From Anderseniella sp051010195 (GTDB lineage: Bacteria > Pseudomonadota > Alphaproteobacteria > Rhizobiales > Aestuariivirgaceae), in assembly GCA_051010195.1 (NCBI GenBank), contig JBPCVV010000326.1, positions 1 to 22,963 of the forward strand: DNA of 22,963 nucleotides, read 5' to 3'. The position numbers and the translations under genes were made by a program. Below, one piece after another: positions 1 through 7,627 of this stretch. Below the pieces are notes generated by a model that was given only the letters and a program-made list of their open reading frames with translations, was not told the origin of the DNA and searched no databases. Positions within the stretch are counted from its first letter, which is position 1. Every line of letters starts with the position of its first letter.

Positions 1-14
1 TTTAAGGATTCGAA

Positions 15-575
15 ATGAGGCCAACAAAGCGAGACGAACTGGTTCAAAAGGCCCTAAAGGCGTTTTATCAAAACGGCTTTCATGCGACCGGCATGGACAA
101 ACTTGTCGTAGACACCGGCATCTCCAAGACGTCCATGTACAAGCACTTCCGCACCAAGGAAGATCTCATCCTTGCCGTGCTGCGGCTCAGAGATGAGCAG
201 TTCCGAAACTGGCTTTATCGCCGGATGGAGGAATTGGCCGACACGCCGAAAGAGCAGCTAATCGCCATGTTCGATGCCCTTGAAGAATGGTTTGCCGAGC
301 CGGGATACAAGGGATGCATGTTCATCAAGGCATCATCGGAATATCAAGAAGCCAGCCATCCGATTCATAAACAGGCTGCCGATCATAAGCGTTTGCTTGA
401 ACGGCACATATCTGATCTGGCCGAGAAAGCAGGCCTGGATGATCCAAACACAATTGCCCGACAACTACTTCTGCTAAAAGAGGGGGCCATCGTGACCGCT
501 CACCTGGGCCATACCGACCACCCCGCGCAAGAAGCAAAGGCAGCCGCCCTCAAGTTGCTTTGCGCTCAAGCCTGA
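15..575 (+). CDS. TetR/AcrR-family transcriptional regulator
   Basis: A 186-residue protein with an N-terminal TetR helix-turn-helix at about residues 8-54. The stretch around GFHATGMDKL, then TGISKTSMYKHFRTKEDLI, is the usual TetR DNA-binding signature. The rest is a helical ligand/dimer domain with the motif GCMF (about residue 100), which is shared by a TetR subgroup that often controls detoxification enzymes. The ATG follows an AAGGA box at positions 4-8, so this start is well supported. The protein is complete at normal TetR length. Its target is unknown: the gene to its left lies outside the window and the next gene on the right is on the opposite strand. Base composition is poorer in GC than the genes after position 1800. 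Family assignment is firm; the specific role is not. Confidence 0.93.
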   Translation: MRPTKRDELVQKALKAFYQNGFHATGMDKLVVDTGISKTSMYKHFRTKEDLILAVLRLRDEQFRNWLYRRMEELADTPKEQLIAMFDALEEWFAEPGYKGCMFIKASSEYQEASHPIHKQAADHKRLLERHISDLAEKAGLDDPNTIARQLLLLKEGAIVTAHLGHTDHPAQEAKAAALKLLCAQA

Positions 576-827
576 CCTTGTCTTTGGCGTCCAGAATTGC
601 CATTCGACTGCTTAATCTACTTGTCTCGAACGGATTAGGAGCAGCTGTTCGTTCAGCAGAACAACGCCCGCTTAGAGTCTGCTTTGCTGTCGTTGGCTCC
701 CGAGAAATGCTGCGCAGAGTGTGAATGTCCGCTTAGGGGAAGCTGCAGCGCAGCATGACCGGGGCTGGTGAAGGTCGGGTTTGGGCCGGAAGCGCCATTT
801 TTGGCCCCGAGCTGCCTTCAGTCGATT
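576..827. other. Intergenic region with no supported gene, relic-like sequence
   Basis: This stretch lies between the ends of the convergent tetR and methyltransferase genes. I see no credible coding sequence and no terminator hairpin with a T run. The octamer CCGCTTAG occurs twice (668-675 and 729-736), with similar GC-rich text after each copy. The second half has the composition of degraded coding or dispersed repeat sequence. By memory only, phrases such as AATGTCCGCTTAGG resemble intergenic repeats seen in marine alphaproteobacteria; this is not a verified match. Confidence 0.3.
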
Positions 828-1679
828 TCAACACTCGTCGTAACGACGCGCCAGAAAGCGAGCCCCTCCAAGTTCCCCGGTTTGGTAGAGACCAACGAAA
901 TAGCTGTATGCTGCATCCCACTTTGTGAAGTGATCCTCGCCGAAACGCTGCACGGTTTGATCTCTCAGACTGCGATACATGGCCAGTCGCTCTACCAAAA
1001 TATCACGCCATTCATTGCTGACACCCTGGATCTCCTGGACGTCGCATCCGTTGAATTCCAATAACTCCCGGTAGCCGTCGGTTGAGCCAAGGTCCTGAAA
1101 CGTCATTTCTCGTCGTAGTCGCTTCCTGGTCTCCTGATCAGTGCGCTCGGTTGCCAGGATATCTGTAAATGTGAGGCGGCCACCCGGTTTCAGCACCCGC
1201 ACACACTGCGCTATGAGCCGGGCCTTGTCAGGGATATGACAGAACGCTTCCTGACTGACCAACACATCAAACGACTTATCCGCGAACGATAAGTCCAGTG
1301 CGTTTGCCGCTTCAAACGTGACCAGATCATCCAATCCGACCAATTCCGTCAATCGCCTGGCGCCCAAGACGCGACTCTCGGTCAGGTCGACCCCCGTCAC
1401 CCTGCATCCGTAGTTGTGCGCCAGATATCGAGACGGCCCACCCAAACCACAGCATAAATCCAGCACGTGGCAACTTTCGTCAATGTTTGCAAGTACCGCA
1501 AGCGCGTCGTTAGCCGCCACACCGCCGAAATGATCCTGATCGTGGTCCTGCAAGATATCTTCGGTGACATTCGATAGATCATTGCCACTGAGCCGCAGCT
1601 TTTCGATGATCTGCTGTTCGCTGATCGGGTGCATGTCGTAGAATTCCGACACGGTATTGGTATGTAAGTCCACGGTCAC
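828..1679 (-). CDS. Class I SAM-dependent methyltransferase (UbiE / sarcosine-dimethylglycine N-methyltransferase type)
   Basis: A Rossmann-fold methyltransferase that transfers a methyl group from S-adenosylmethionine to a small substrate. Motif I is VLDLCCGLGGPSRYLA, followed by the acidic end of strand 2 in VTGVDLT. The post-I region holds VLVSQEAFCHIPDK and then LKPGGRLTFTDI. The upstream DQDHFGG and the overall layout resemble the glycine/sarcosine N-methyltransferase and UbiE-like groups. Two starts are possible. GTG at 1679 has AGGAG about 9 nt upstream and sits just before the conserved part (283 residues). TTG at 1739 has GGGAG 4 nt upstream and gives 303 residues. I prefer the GTG, with modest confidence. 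The gene diverges from the GntR operon. Substrate is unknown; a small amine or a quinone precursor are both possible. Confidence 0.85.
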   Translation of the reverse strand: MTVDLHTNTVSEFYDMHPISEQQIIEKLRLSGNDLSNVTEDILQDHDQDHFGGVAANDALAVLANIDESCHVLDLCCGLGGPSRYLAHNYGCRVTGVDLTESRVLGARRLTELVGLDDLVTFEAANALDLSFADKSFDVLVSQEAFCHIPDKARLIAQCVRVLKPGGRLTFTDILATERTDQETRKRLRREMTFQDLGSTDGYRELLEFNGCDVQEIQGVSNEWRDILVERLAMYRSLRDQTVQRFGEDHFTKWDAAYSYFVGLYQTGELGGARFLARRYDEC

Positions 1680-1767
1680 CGATAGATTCTCCTGTGGCTC
1701 AAGGGCAGCAAACCTAACCAGTATCGGATTTTCGAGCAATTGACTCCCATGTCAAAATGCGCTAAAA

Positions 1768-1799
1768 ATTATTGAATTCAGAATTCGGTATTCAATAAT
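1768..1799. promoter_or_regulatory. Perfect 10-bp inverted repeat abutting the GntR start (candidate operator)
   Basis: ATTATTGAAT (1768-1777) and its exact reverse complement ATTCAATAAT (1790-1799) flank a 12-nt spacer that ends at the base before the GntR ATG. Inside lies a direct repeat, GAATTC at 1774-1779 and 1781-1786. TTGAAT (1772-1777) and TAATAT (1796-1801) are 18 bp apart and could act as -35 and -10 boxes. A dimeric GntR/FCD regulator binding here would block its own operon. The repeat is seen directly; the operator role is inferred. Confidence 0.55.
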
Positions 1800-2486
1800 A
1801 TGAACATGATCCGGACAACACCGGCGCTTGCCGAACAGGTCTATGAAGCGATTCTGGACGATATCTGCAGTGGCGGACTGACGCCCGGCACTCATCTGAA
1901 GCAGGAAGAGCTGGCGGCGCGGCTTGGCGTATCCCGCCAGCCGGTGCAGCAGGCAATGGCCCTGTTGAAGGCCGACGGACTGGTGGAAGAGGTGGGAAAA
2001 CGGGGCTTGTGCGTCTCGCACCTGGATATTGATCTCATGCATCACCACTATGAGGTGCGCGCCCTGCTGGACGGGTTGGCAGCACGCCTGTCCGCCCGGA
2101 AACTGGCAGAGAACGGCGCAGCCCGAAAGCGGTTTGAAAAGCAATCCAGCGCCATACTGGCTGCCGGCAATCGGGCCGTAGAAAATGGCGATGTGCCGGA
2201 GATGATCCGCCAGGACGAGGCATTTCATCAACTTTTCTATGAAACGTCCGGCAATCCGCTGCTTGCCGCCACCGCGGAACCGCACTGGCGCTTCCTGCGC
2301 CGGGTGATGGGCGACGTTCTGCGCAAGGCCGAACCGCCTCACGACATCTGGCGCCAACACGGGAAAATTGCCGATGCCGCCCTGGCCGGAAACAGGAAGC
2401 GGGCCGAAAAACTGATGCGCAAACACGCGATCCGCGCCGCAGACCTGCTGGCGACCAATACTGGTGAAGGTGCAAACCCGTCATGA
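1800..2486 (+). CDS. GntR-family regulator with FCD ligand domain
   Basis: A 228-residue regulator. The winged helix-turn-helix (about residues 8-75) contains LKQEELAARLGVSRQPVQQA, followed by the wing. The C-terminal FCD domain (FadR C-terminal type) shows the usual acidic/histidine metal or ligand site: RQDEAFH, the His in WRQHGK and the His in MRKHAIRA. FCD regulators typically sense a carboxylic acid made or used by the neighbouring pathway, which fits the acyl-CoA synthetase that follows. The ATGA overlap with that gene indicates translational coupling. No Shine-Dalgarno box precedes the ATG at 1800 or the alternative ATG at 1806. The palindrome fills that space, so the message may be leaderless. 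Family assignment is firm; the ligand is unknown. Confidence 0.94.
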   Translation: MNMIRTTPALAEQVYEAILDDICSGGLTPGTHLKQEELAARLGVSRQPVQQAMALLKADGLVEEVGKRGLCVSHLDIDLMHHHYEVRALLDGLAARLSARKLAENGAARKRFEKQSSAILAAGNRAVENGDVPEMIRQDEAFHQLFYETSGNPLLAATAEPHWRFLRRVMGDVLRKAEPPHDIWRQHGKIADAALAGNRKRAEKLMRKHAIRAADLLATNTGEGANPS

Positions 2487-4039
2487 CCGTCACCGAACCA
2501 CTCAATATCGGCCAGGTCCTGTCTGCCCAGGCCCGCCTGCAGCCGGACCGCACCGGCGCACGCGACCTGGACCGGGCGATGTCCTTTCATCGGTGGAACG
2601 AGCGCGCCTGCCGGCTGGCCAATGCCCTGACCGGCATGGGCCTGGCGCCGGGCGACAGGGTCGCCATCCTCGCCTACAACCGGTTGGAATGGGCGGAAAT
2701 TTTTGCGGCAACCGCAAAATCGGGCATTGTCGCGGTTCCCATCAACTTCCGACTGACCGGGCCTGAAGCGCAGTACATCGTCGAAAATTCCGGTGCCAGC
2801 GCGCTGATCGCGGAAGACGTGCTTGCTGCCACGGTGGAGGCGGTGCGTGACAATCTGGACATCGCAACAGACCGCTTTGTGCTGATCGGCACCGGCAAGG
2901 CTGATGGTGAATGGCAGGAGTATGAAGACCTTATCGGTCGTGCCAGCCCGGCCGAGCCTGATGCACACGTTTCGCCCGATGACCCGTGGTGCCTGATGTA
3001 CACCTCAGGCACGACCGGCAGGCCCAAAGGCGCCATCCGCACCCATCGCGGCATTGCCATGCTGGCTCTGATGACCGCTGTGGAACTTGCTACCAGGCGC
3101 GCCGACAACGCGCTTCTGGTGATGCCGATGTGCCATGCCAACTCGTTGTTCTTCTTTGCTGCGTTCGTTTACTCCGGCGCGGCGGTCACCATATTCTCCA
3201 GGGCCAGTTTTGACGCCGGCCTGTGTCTGCGCACAATGGGCGAATACGGCACTACCTTCACCTCGCTTGTCCCCACCCACTATACAATGATGCTGGATGT
3301 GCCGGTGCGTGAGCGCGGCTCGGCAAGTTTTGACCGGGTGGAAAAGCTGATGATCTCCTCCGCACCGGCACGCGCCGACACCAAGCGCGCAGTGATGGAG
3401 ATGTTCCCCAATACCGGCCTGTTCGAACTGTATGGCTCTACGGAAGGTGGCTGGGTCACGATGCTGCATCCGGATGAACAGTTTGACAAGCTTGGCACCG
3501 TGGGCCGGGAGACCATTGGCTCAAACCCCATAAGGCTCATCGATAACAACGGCAACGAAGTGCCGGACGGCCAGCCGGGCGAGCTTTATTCGTGCTCGCC
3601 CTACTCCTTCACCGGCTACTGGAACAACCCGGAAAAAACCGCGCAGGCCTTTCGCGGCAACTACATGACCGTCGGAGATATTGCCATTCGCGATGGCGAC
3701 GGTTTCATCAAGCTGATCGATCGCAAGAACAACGTCATCATCACCGGTGGCGAAAACGTCTATCCGTCTGAAGTGGAAGCGGTTATCGGCAGCCATCCGG
3801 CTGTGGCCGACACAGCTGTGATCGGTTTACCCGATGACAAGTGGGGCGAGCGCGTGACAGCCGCGGTGGTCCGTCGCGAAGACCACACAGTTGACGAAAC
3901 CATACTGAATGACTGGTGCCGGGAGCAGCTGGCCGGCTACAAGCGTCCGCGTTCGATCGTATTCATCAAGCCCGAACAAATGCCGCGCAACGCCACCGGA
4001 AAGATCTTGCACCGGGTGCTGCGTGAACAGCTCAGCTAG
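2483..4039 (+). CDS. Class I adenylate-forming acyl-CoA synthetase (AMP-dependent ligase)
   Basis: A 518-residue ATP- and CoA-dependent ligase that activates a carboxylic acid through an acyl-adenylate. The phosphate-binding loop YTSGTTGRPKGA is near residue 173 and the A5-type motif LYGSTEGG near 318. The hinge region carries GDIAIRDGDGFIKLIDRKNN and then GGENVYPSEVE. The catalytic lysine of the C-terminal cap is in PRNATGKILHRVLRE, close to the end. All signature motifs are intact and the length is normal. The gene overlaps the GntR stop by 4 bp and is followed, 39 bp on, by the ThDP enzyme, so the three form one operon. The acid cannot be predicted: fatty, aromatic and dicarboxylic acids are all handled by this family. 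Confidence 0.93.
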   Translation: MTVTEPLNIGQVLSAQARLQPDRTGARDLDRAMSFHRWNERACRLANALTGMGLAPGDRVAILAYNRLEWAEIFAATAKSGIVAVPINFRLTGPEAQYIVENSGASALIAEDVLAATVEAVRDNLDIATDRFVLIGTGKADGEWQEYEDLIGRASPAEPDAHVSPDDPWCLMYTSGTTGRPKGAIRTHRGIAMLALMTAVELATRRADNALLVMPMCHANSLFFFAAFVYSGAAVTIFSRASFDAGLCLRTMGEYGTTFTSLVPTHYTMMLDVPVRERGSASFDRVEKLMISSAPARADTKRAVMEMFPNTGLFELYGSTEGGWVTMLHPDEQFDKLGTVGRETIGSNPIRLIDNNGNEVPDGQPGELYSCSPYSFTGYWNNPEKTAQAFRGNYMTVGDIAIRDGDGFIKLIDRKNNVIITGGENVYPSEVEAVIGSHPAVADTAVIGLPDDKWGERVTAAVVRREDHTVDETILNDWCREQLAGYKRPRSIVFIKPEQMPRNATGKILHRVLREQLS

Positions 4040-4078
4040 GTACAAAGCCCTGATGACTTTTATCAAAAGGACGTGAAA

Positions 4079-5830
4079 ATGACTGTGAGTGCTCGAGACA
4101 TCCCGCGTATAGACCTGAACGACGATCCGCTCAGCGTGGCCTCCTGGATCGCCAAGTCACTGAAAGCACGCGGCGTCGACCGGATATTCGGGCTTCAGGG
4201 CGGCCACATTCAGCCGATCTGGGACTATGCCGCGCAGGCCGGCATCCGAATTGTCGATGTTCGAGATGAGCGTGCCGCTGTACACATGGCGCATGCGCAT
4301 GCGGAACTGACGGGCGGGTTCGGCGTGGCCATGGTGACAGCCGGGCCCGGCGTGACCAATACGGTGACATCCATGGCAAATGCCTCGCTGGCGCGGGTAC
4401 CGGTCCTGCTGATCGGGGGATGCACCTCGCGCCCGCAAGCCAATATGGGACCGCTGCAGGACATCCCGCACACCGACATTCTCAAGCCTGTCACGCGCTA
4501 TTCGCGCACCGCGCGCGTGGCTGATCAGGTTTTACGCGAAATGGATGAAGCCATCGCGCGCGCCATGGGCGCCATGGGCGAACCCGGCCCGACCTATATC
4601 GAGATCCCGACCGACGTGCTGCGCACCCATGTAGAGCCGCAACTGGTACTGGATGAATGGCTCAAAGGCACTGAACCACACAAACCGCAGCCGGCCCCTG
4701 ACGCGGTGGCACAGGCGGCGGACGCAATCCGCCAGGCCAAGCGTCCGCTGATCATTTCCGGCCGTGGCGCCCGCGGTGCCGGCAAGGAGCTGGTCCGGTT
4801 TCTGGACGCGGTTGATGCGCTTTACCTGGACACCCAGGAAAGTCGCGGGCTCGTCCCGGCAGACCATCCCGCCAGTGCCGGCGCGGTGCGCGGCGCCGTG
4901 ATCGGCCAGGCCGACCTGGTCATGGTGCTGGGCCGCAAGCTGGACTACCAGGTGGCATATGGTTCACCGGCCGTATTCGGCGATGCCCGCTTCATCCGGA
5001 TATCGGACACGGCGGGGGAACTGATCGACAACCGCCGCGGCCAGCCTGAACTGCTGTGCGATGTGGGGCTGGCGCTGGACGCTATTACCGAAGCACTCGG
5101 CAATGACGCGGGTGGCCGCGATGAAGCCTGGCTTGAGGGTCTGCGCACCAAGCAAAGGGAGCGTATTACCAGCGGCGATACGTCCCAAACGCCTCAAACC
5201 GGCGCAGACGGCAAGATACATCCGCAGGCTGTTTTCGACGCCATCAGGCAGACGGCTGACCCGGATTACATCGCCATCGCCGATGGCGGCGACCTGTTGA
5301 GCTTCGCCCGTATCGGCCTCAAGGCATCAACCTACATGGACGCCGGCGCGTTTGGCTGCCTCGGCGTCGGCGTGCCGTTCGCCGTCGCGGCAAGCCTGGC
5401 GTACCCGGACAGGCAGGTGATCTCGGTAAACGGCGATGGCGCCTTCGGCCTCAACGCCATGGAAATAGACACTGCCGTGCGTCACGGCGCGAGCCCCGTG
5501 TTCATCGTATCCAACAATGCCGCCTGGAACATCGAGCGTTTCGACCAGGACACCAATTACGGCGGCCGCGTCGTCGGCACCACATTGCGCCACGCTGACT
5601 ATGCCGCCATGGCCCGTGCGCTGGGCGCCCATGGCGAACGGGTGGAAGACCCGGCCGACCTGCCGGCGGCGCTGGAGCGGGCACTCGCCAACGCACCGGC
5701 GCTGATCGACGTGGTGACATCTCAGGATGCCGTATCCTCCGATGCGCAAAAAGGCCTGGGCTTCGTGCCCGACTACCAGGCATTGACCGCGTGGGACGAC
5801 GCGGAACGCAAACGCCGCGGTGAGATTTGA
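4079..5830 (+). CDS. Thiamine-diphosphate-dependent enzyme, acetolactate synthase-like
   Basis: A 583-residue ThDP enzyme of the decarboxylase/lyase superfamily. The N-terminal PYR domain has the cofactor-activating glutamate in the DERAA motif (Glu64 from this start) and the family motif VTAGPGVTN. The C-terminal PP domain has the metal/diphosphate motif beginning NGDGAFGLNAMEID and closing with SNN about 26 residues later. The box AAAAGG at 4065-4070 is 8 nt before the ATG at 4079 and only 2 nt before the GTG at 4073, so I chose the ATG. No acetolactate synthase small subunit lies nearby. With an acyl-CoA synthetase upstream, a role as a 2-hydroxyacyl-CoA lyase or oxalyl-CoA-decarboxylase-like enzyme is as plausible as branched-chain synthesis. 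The exact reaction is not assignable. Confidence 0.88.
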   Translation: MTVSARDIPRIDLNDDPLSVASWIAKSLKARGVDRIFGLQGGHIQPIWDYAAQAGIRIVDVRDERAAVHMAHAHAELTGGFGVAMVTAGPGVTNTVTSMANASLARVPVLLIGGCTSRPQANMGPLQDIPHTDILKPVTRYSRTARVADQVLREMDEAIARAMGAMGEPGPTYIEIPTDVLRTHVEPQLVLDEWLKGTEPHKPQPAPDAVAQAADAIRQAKRPLIISGRGARGAGKELVRFLDAVDALYLDTQESRGLVPADHPASAGAVRGAVIGQADLVMVLGRKLDYQVAYGSPAVFGDARFIRISDTAGELIDNRRGQPELLCDVGLALDAITEALGNDAGGRDEAWLEGLRTKQRERITSGDTSQTPQTGADGKIHPQAVFDAIRQTADPDYIAIADGGDLLSFARIGLKASTYMDAGAFGCLGVGVPFAVAASLAYPDRQVISVNGDGAFGLNAMEIDTAVRHGASPVFIVSNNAAWNIERFDQDTNYGGRVVGTTLRHADYAAMARALGAHGERVEDPADLPAALERALANAPALIDVVTSQDAVSSDAQKGLGFVPDYQALTAWDDAERKRRGEI

Positions 5831-5918
5831 TGCCAGTAAACCGATAAGCAAAAGGCCGAACACGACGAAACCGGCACGCATCACAAGATCACGATGCCCT
5901 GGGAACTCCGACCAGCCC

Positions 5919-7082
5919 CTACTCCGCCGCGACTTTCGCCGTCCTGGCCGCGTCCGGACAAAGCCTGGCCACCAGGTACTTCTGGAAGTCGTGGATTTCG
6001 CGCTCCAGGTAACTGAGCGGGCCGGCTTTCGCCAGGGCGCCGTGGGCGCCCTTGAATATGCCTTCCACCACGAAACGGTCTTCCTCGTTGACGTGGTCGA
6101 AAAACGACACAAGGTCTTTGAGCGCTGCCTTCTTGCTGGGGAACGCGTCGATGCGTTCCGGCGCCAGCGCCACGCCGAAGCGGACCTGGACTTCACCGAC
6201 ACCCTTGGGACGCAGTGACAGATACCAGACATGGTCGGGCGCCAGCACGTACATGTGCGCGGGAAACACCGTTGGCATGATCGAGGTATGGCGCCAGCGG
6301 CCCTCAAGATAGTCATTGGCCTCAGCCGCCAGGCCATAGGATGCGGTTTCGCCCTTGGTGAAAGTCTGCCAGGTAAAGCGCTCGCTGACCTCGTCAGGGA
6401 ACTCTGTATCGCTGAGCCCGATCCACTGACCGACGGTGGCCTTGTGGGCGACGGGCAGATGATAACCTTCCATGAAGTTCTCGGTCAGAAGCTTCCAGTT
6501 GGTCTGCCACACGTGATCCTGGGTTTCGCAGGGCACATACCGATCGAGCCGATACTGTGCGACCATGTCGTGCATCGGCGCCAGCAGATCCGCCACCGGT
6601 TCCGCATCCCGGTTCAGCGTGATGTAAATCCAGCCATTCCATATTTCGGTGCGGATTTCAGGCAGGCAGAAGTCCTTCTTGTTGAAAGTCTTGGATTTTT
6701 CCATCTGCGAAGCGCCGCGCAGCGAGCCGTCCTGGCCGTAGGTCCATGCATGATAGGGGCACACGATGGTCCTGGTGTTACCGGAACCTTCCAGCAACTG
6801 CATCATGCGGTGGCGGCACACATTGGAAAATGACCGGATCGAGCCGTCTTTCTGGCGAATGGAGAAGACCGGCTGGTCACCGATCGTGAAAGTTACATAG
6901 TCGCCGGGTCCAGGGATGTCCGCGGCCAGGCCGGGGCAGTGCCACTCGCGCTCGAAAATTTTCTTGAGCTCAAGCTCCAGCATGTCGGGGTTTGTGTAGA
7001 TTTCAGGCGGTGAGCTGAACGCCTCCTCAAGCGGGCCTGCTGCGGTGTCCTGCAATTTCCCAAGTGCGTCGCGAAGCGCCAT
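5919..7082 (-). CDS. Rieske [2Fe-2S] non-haem iron oxygenase, alpha subunit
   Basis: A 387-residue oxygenase. The Rieske cluster ligands are Cys89, His91, Cys108 and His111 (C-X-H-X16-C-X2-H). The mononuclear iron site is ENFMEGYHLPVAH with His208 and His213. Asp335 in NEEDRFVVEG fits the third ligand, and Glu205 sits where the electron-bridging acidic residue is expected. This architecture is shared by ring-hydroxylating dioxygenases and by the N-demethylating or C-N-cleaving betaine and carnitine oxygenases (GbcA, Stc2, CntA types). Single-subunit layout and the flavin oxidoreductase nearby favour the second group, but this is inference. No ferredoxin reductase partner is in the window. AAGGA lies 7 nt before the ATG. 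It follows the Rid-family gene by 40 bp. Confidence 0.93.
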   Translation of the reverse strand: MALRDALGKLQDTAAGPLEEAFSSPPEIYTNPDMLELELKKIFEREWHCPGLAADIPGPGDYVTFTIGDQPVFSIRQKDGSIRSFSNVCRHRMMQLLEGSGNTRTIVCPYHAWTYGQDGSLRGASQMEKSKTFNKKDFCLPEIRTEIWNGWIYITLNRDAEPVADLLAPMHDMVAQYRLDRYVPCETQDHVWQTNWKLLTENFMEGYHLPVAHKATVGQWIGLSDTEFPDEVSERFTWQTFTKGETASYGLAAEANDYLEGRWRHTSIMPTVFPAHMYVLAPDHVWYLSLRPKGVGEVQVRFGVALAPERIDAFPSKKAALKDLVSFFDHVNEEDRFVVEGIFKGAHGALAKAGPLSYLEREIHDFQKYLVARLCPDAARTAKVAAE

Positions 7083-7122
7083 CTGAACATCCTTCCAACA
7101 ATCAGGTCTGAATATCCTTCAA

Positions 7123-7539
7123 TCAATCCGGAATGACCGCCGTAACCTCGATTTCAACCACCCATTCGGGCCGGGCCAGCGCCGGCACGACCACGCCGGT
7201 GGAGCAGGGAAATACCCCCTCTAGCCACTTGCCCATTTCCTGATATACGGCCTCGCGATATCGAATGTCTGTCACATAAACGACAATCCGGCAGATGTGC
7301 GCGAGCTCGGAACCGGCCTCCTCCAGCAACATCTTGATGTTCTGCATGGTTTTTGCCGTCTGCTTTGCAGCGTCTCCCGCATGCAGGCTCTCGCGGCTGT
7401 CCAGGTCCTGGGCCACCTGGCCGCGCAGGAACACCATGGTGCCGCGGGCCACCACGCCTTGCGACAGATCGTTGGACAGGTTCTGTTCAGGGTACGTATC
7501 CTTGGTGTTGAAGGGCCTGATACGCTTATGCACCGGCAT
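7123..7539 (-). CDS. Rid (YjgF/YER057c/UK114) family protein lacking the catalytic arginine
   Basis: A 138-residue single-domain Rid protein. Known RidA proteins are trimers that hydrolyse reactive enamine/imine intermediates from amino-acid-degrading enzymes. The fold is recognised from MVFLRGQVAQDLD, NIKMLLEEAGSELAHICRIVVYVTD and the terminal EWVVEIEVTAVIP. Where RidA has its substrate-binding arginine (FPARS in enterobacterial RidA), this protein reads FPCST, so it belongs to an Arg-lacking Rid subgroup and may not be an imine deaminase. GGAG lies 9 nt before the ATG. It is the first gene of a pair with the Rieske oxygenase and is divergent from the flavin oxidoreductase, both consistent with amine or amino-acid breakdown. 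Confidence 0.92.
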   Translation of the reverse strand: MPVHKRIRPFNTKDTYPEQNLSNDLSQGVVARGTMVFLRGQVAQDLDSRESLHAGDAAKQTAKTMQNIKMLLEEAGSELAHICRIVVYVTDIRYREAVYQEMGKWLEGVFPCSTGVVVPALARPEWVVEIEVTAVIPD

Positions 7540-7627
7540 TGGCTGGTTCTCCTTGTTTCACTTTCGTGTATTAATTCCACAAACTGCGAGTTCCACAAGC
7601 AGGTTTTATCAAAGCAGAAAGAATACT
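7540..7627. promoter_or_regulatory. Divergent promoter region with paired TTCCACAA repeats
   Basis: This 88-bp region must drive the Rid/Rieske pair to the left and the flavin oxidoreductase to the right. The octamer TTCCACAA occurs twice in direct orientation, at 7575-7582 and 7591-7598, 16 bp apart start to start. That spacing suits a regulator bound at two half-sites, but no experimentally known site is recognised. I see no confident -35/-10 pair. Confidence 0.35.

Noticed and set aside
768..1064. 98-codon + strand frame opposite the methyltransferase end.
   Set aside because: It overlaps the conserved C-terminal part of the methyltransferase in antisense and has no recognisable features.
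5820..5918. Open frame on the - strand encoding a hydrophobic stretch (MRAGFVVFGLLLIGLL...) in the gap between the ThDP and Rieske genes.
   Set aside because: It has no clear ribosome site, and most of the frame continues as the antisense of the ThDP gene with low-complexity, non-conserved-looking sequence. The hydrophobic part alone is too short to call.
5327..6337. Long - strand frame of 336 codons across the ThDP/Rieske junction.
   Set aside because: It is the shadow of two well-supported genes with full catalytic motifs and has no recognisable domain of its own.
7295..7627. In-frame N-terminal extension of the flavin oxidoreductase back to 7295.
   Set aside because: It would overlap most of the divergent Rid gene, and the extra residues precede the FAD-binding motif, which normally lies at the N-terminus.
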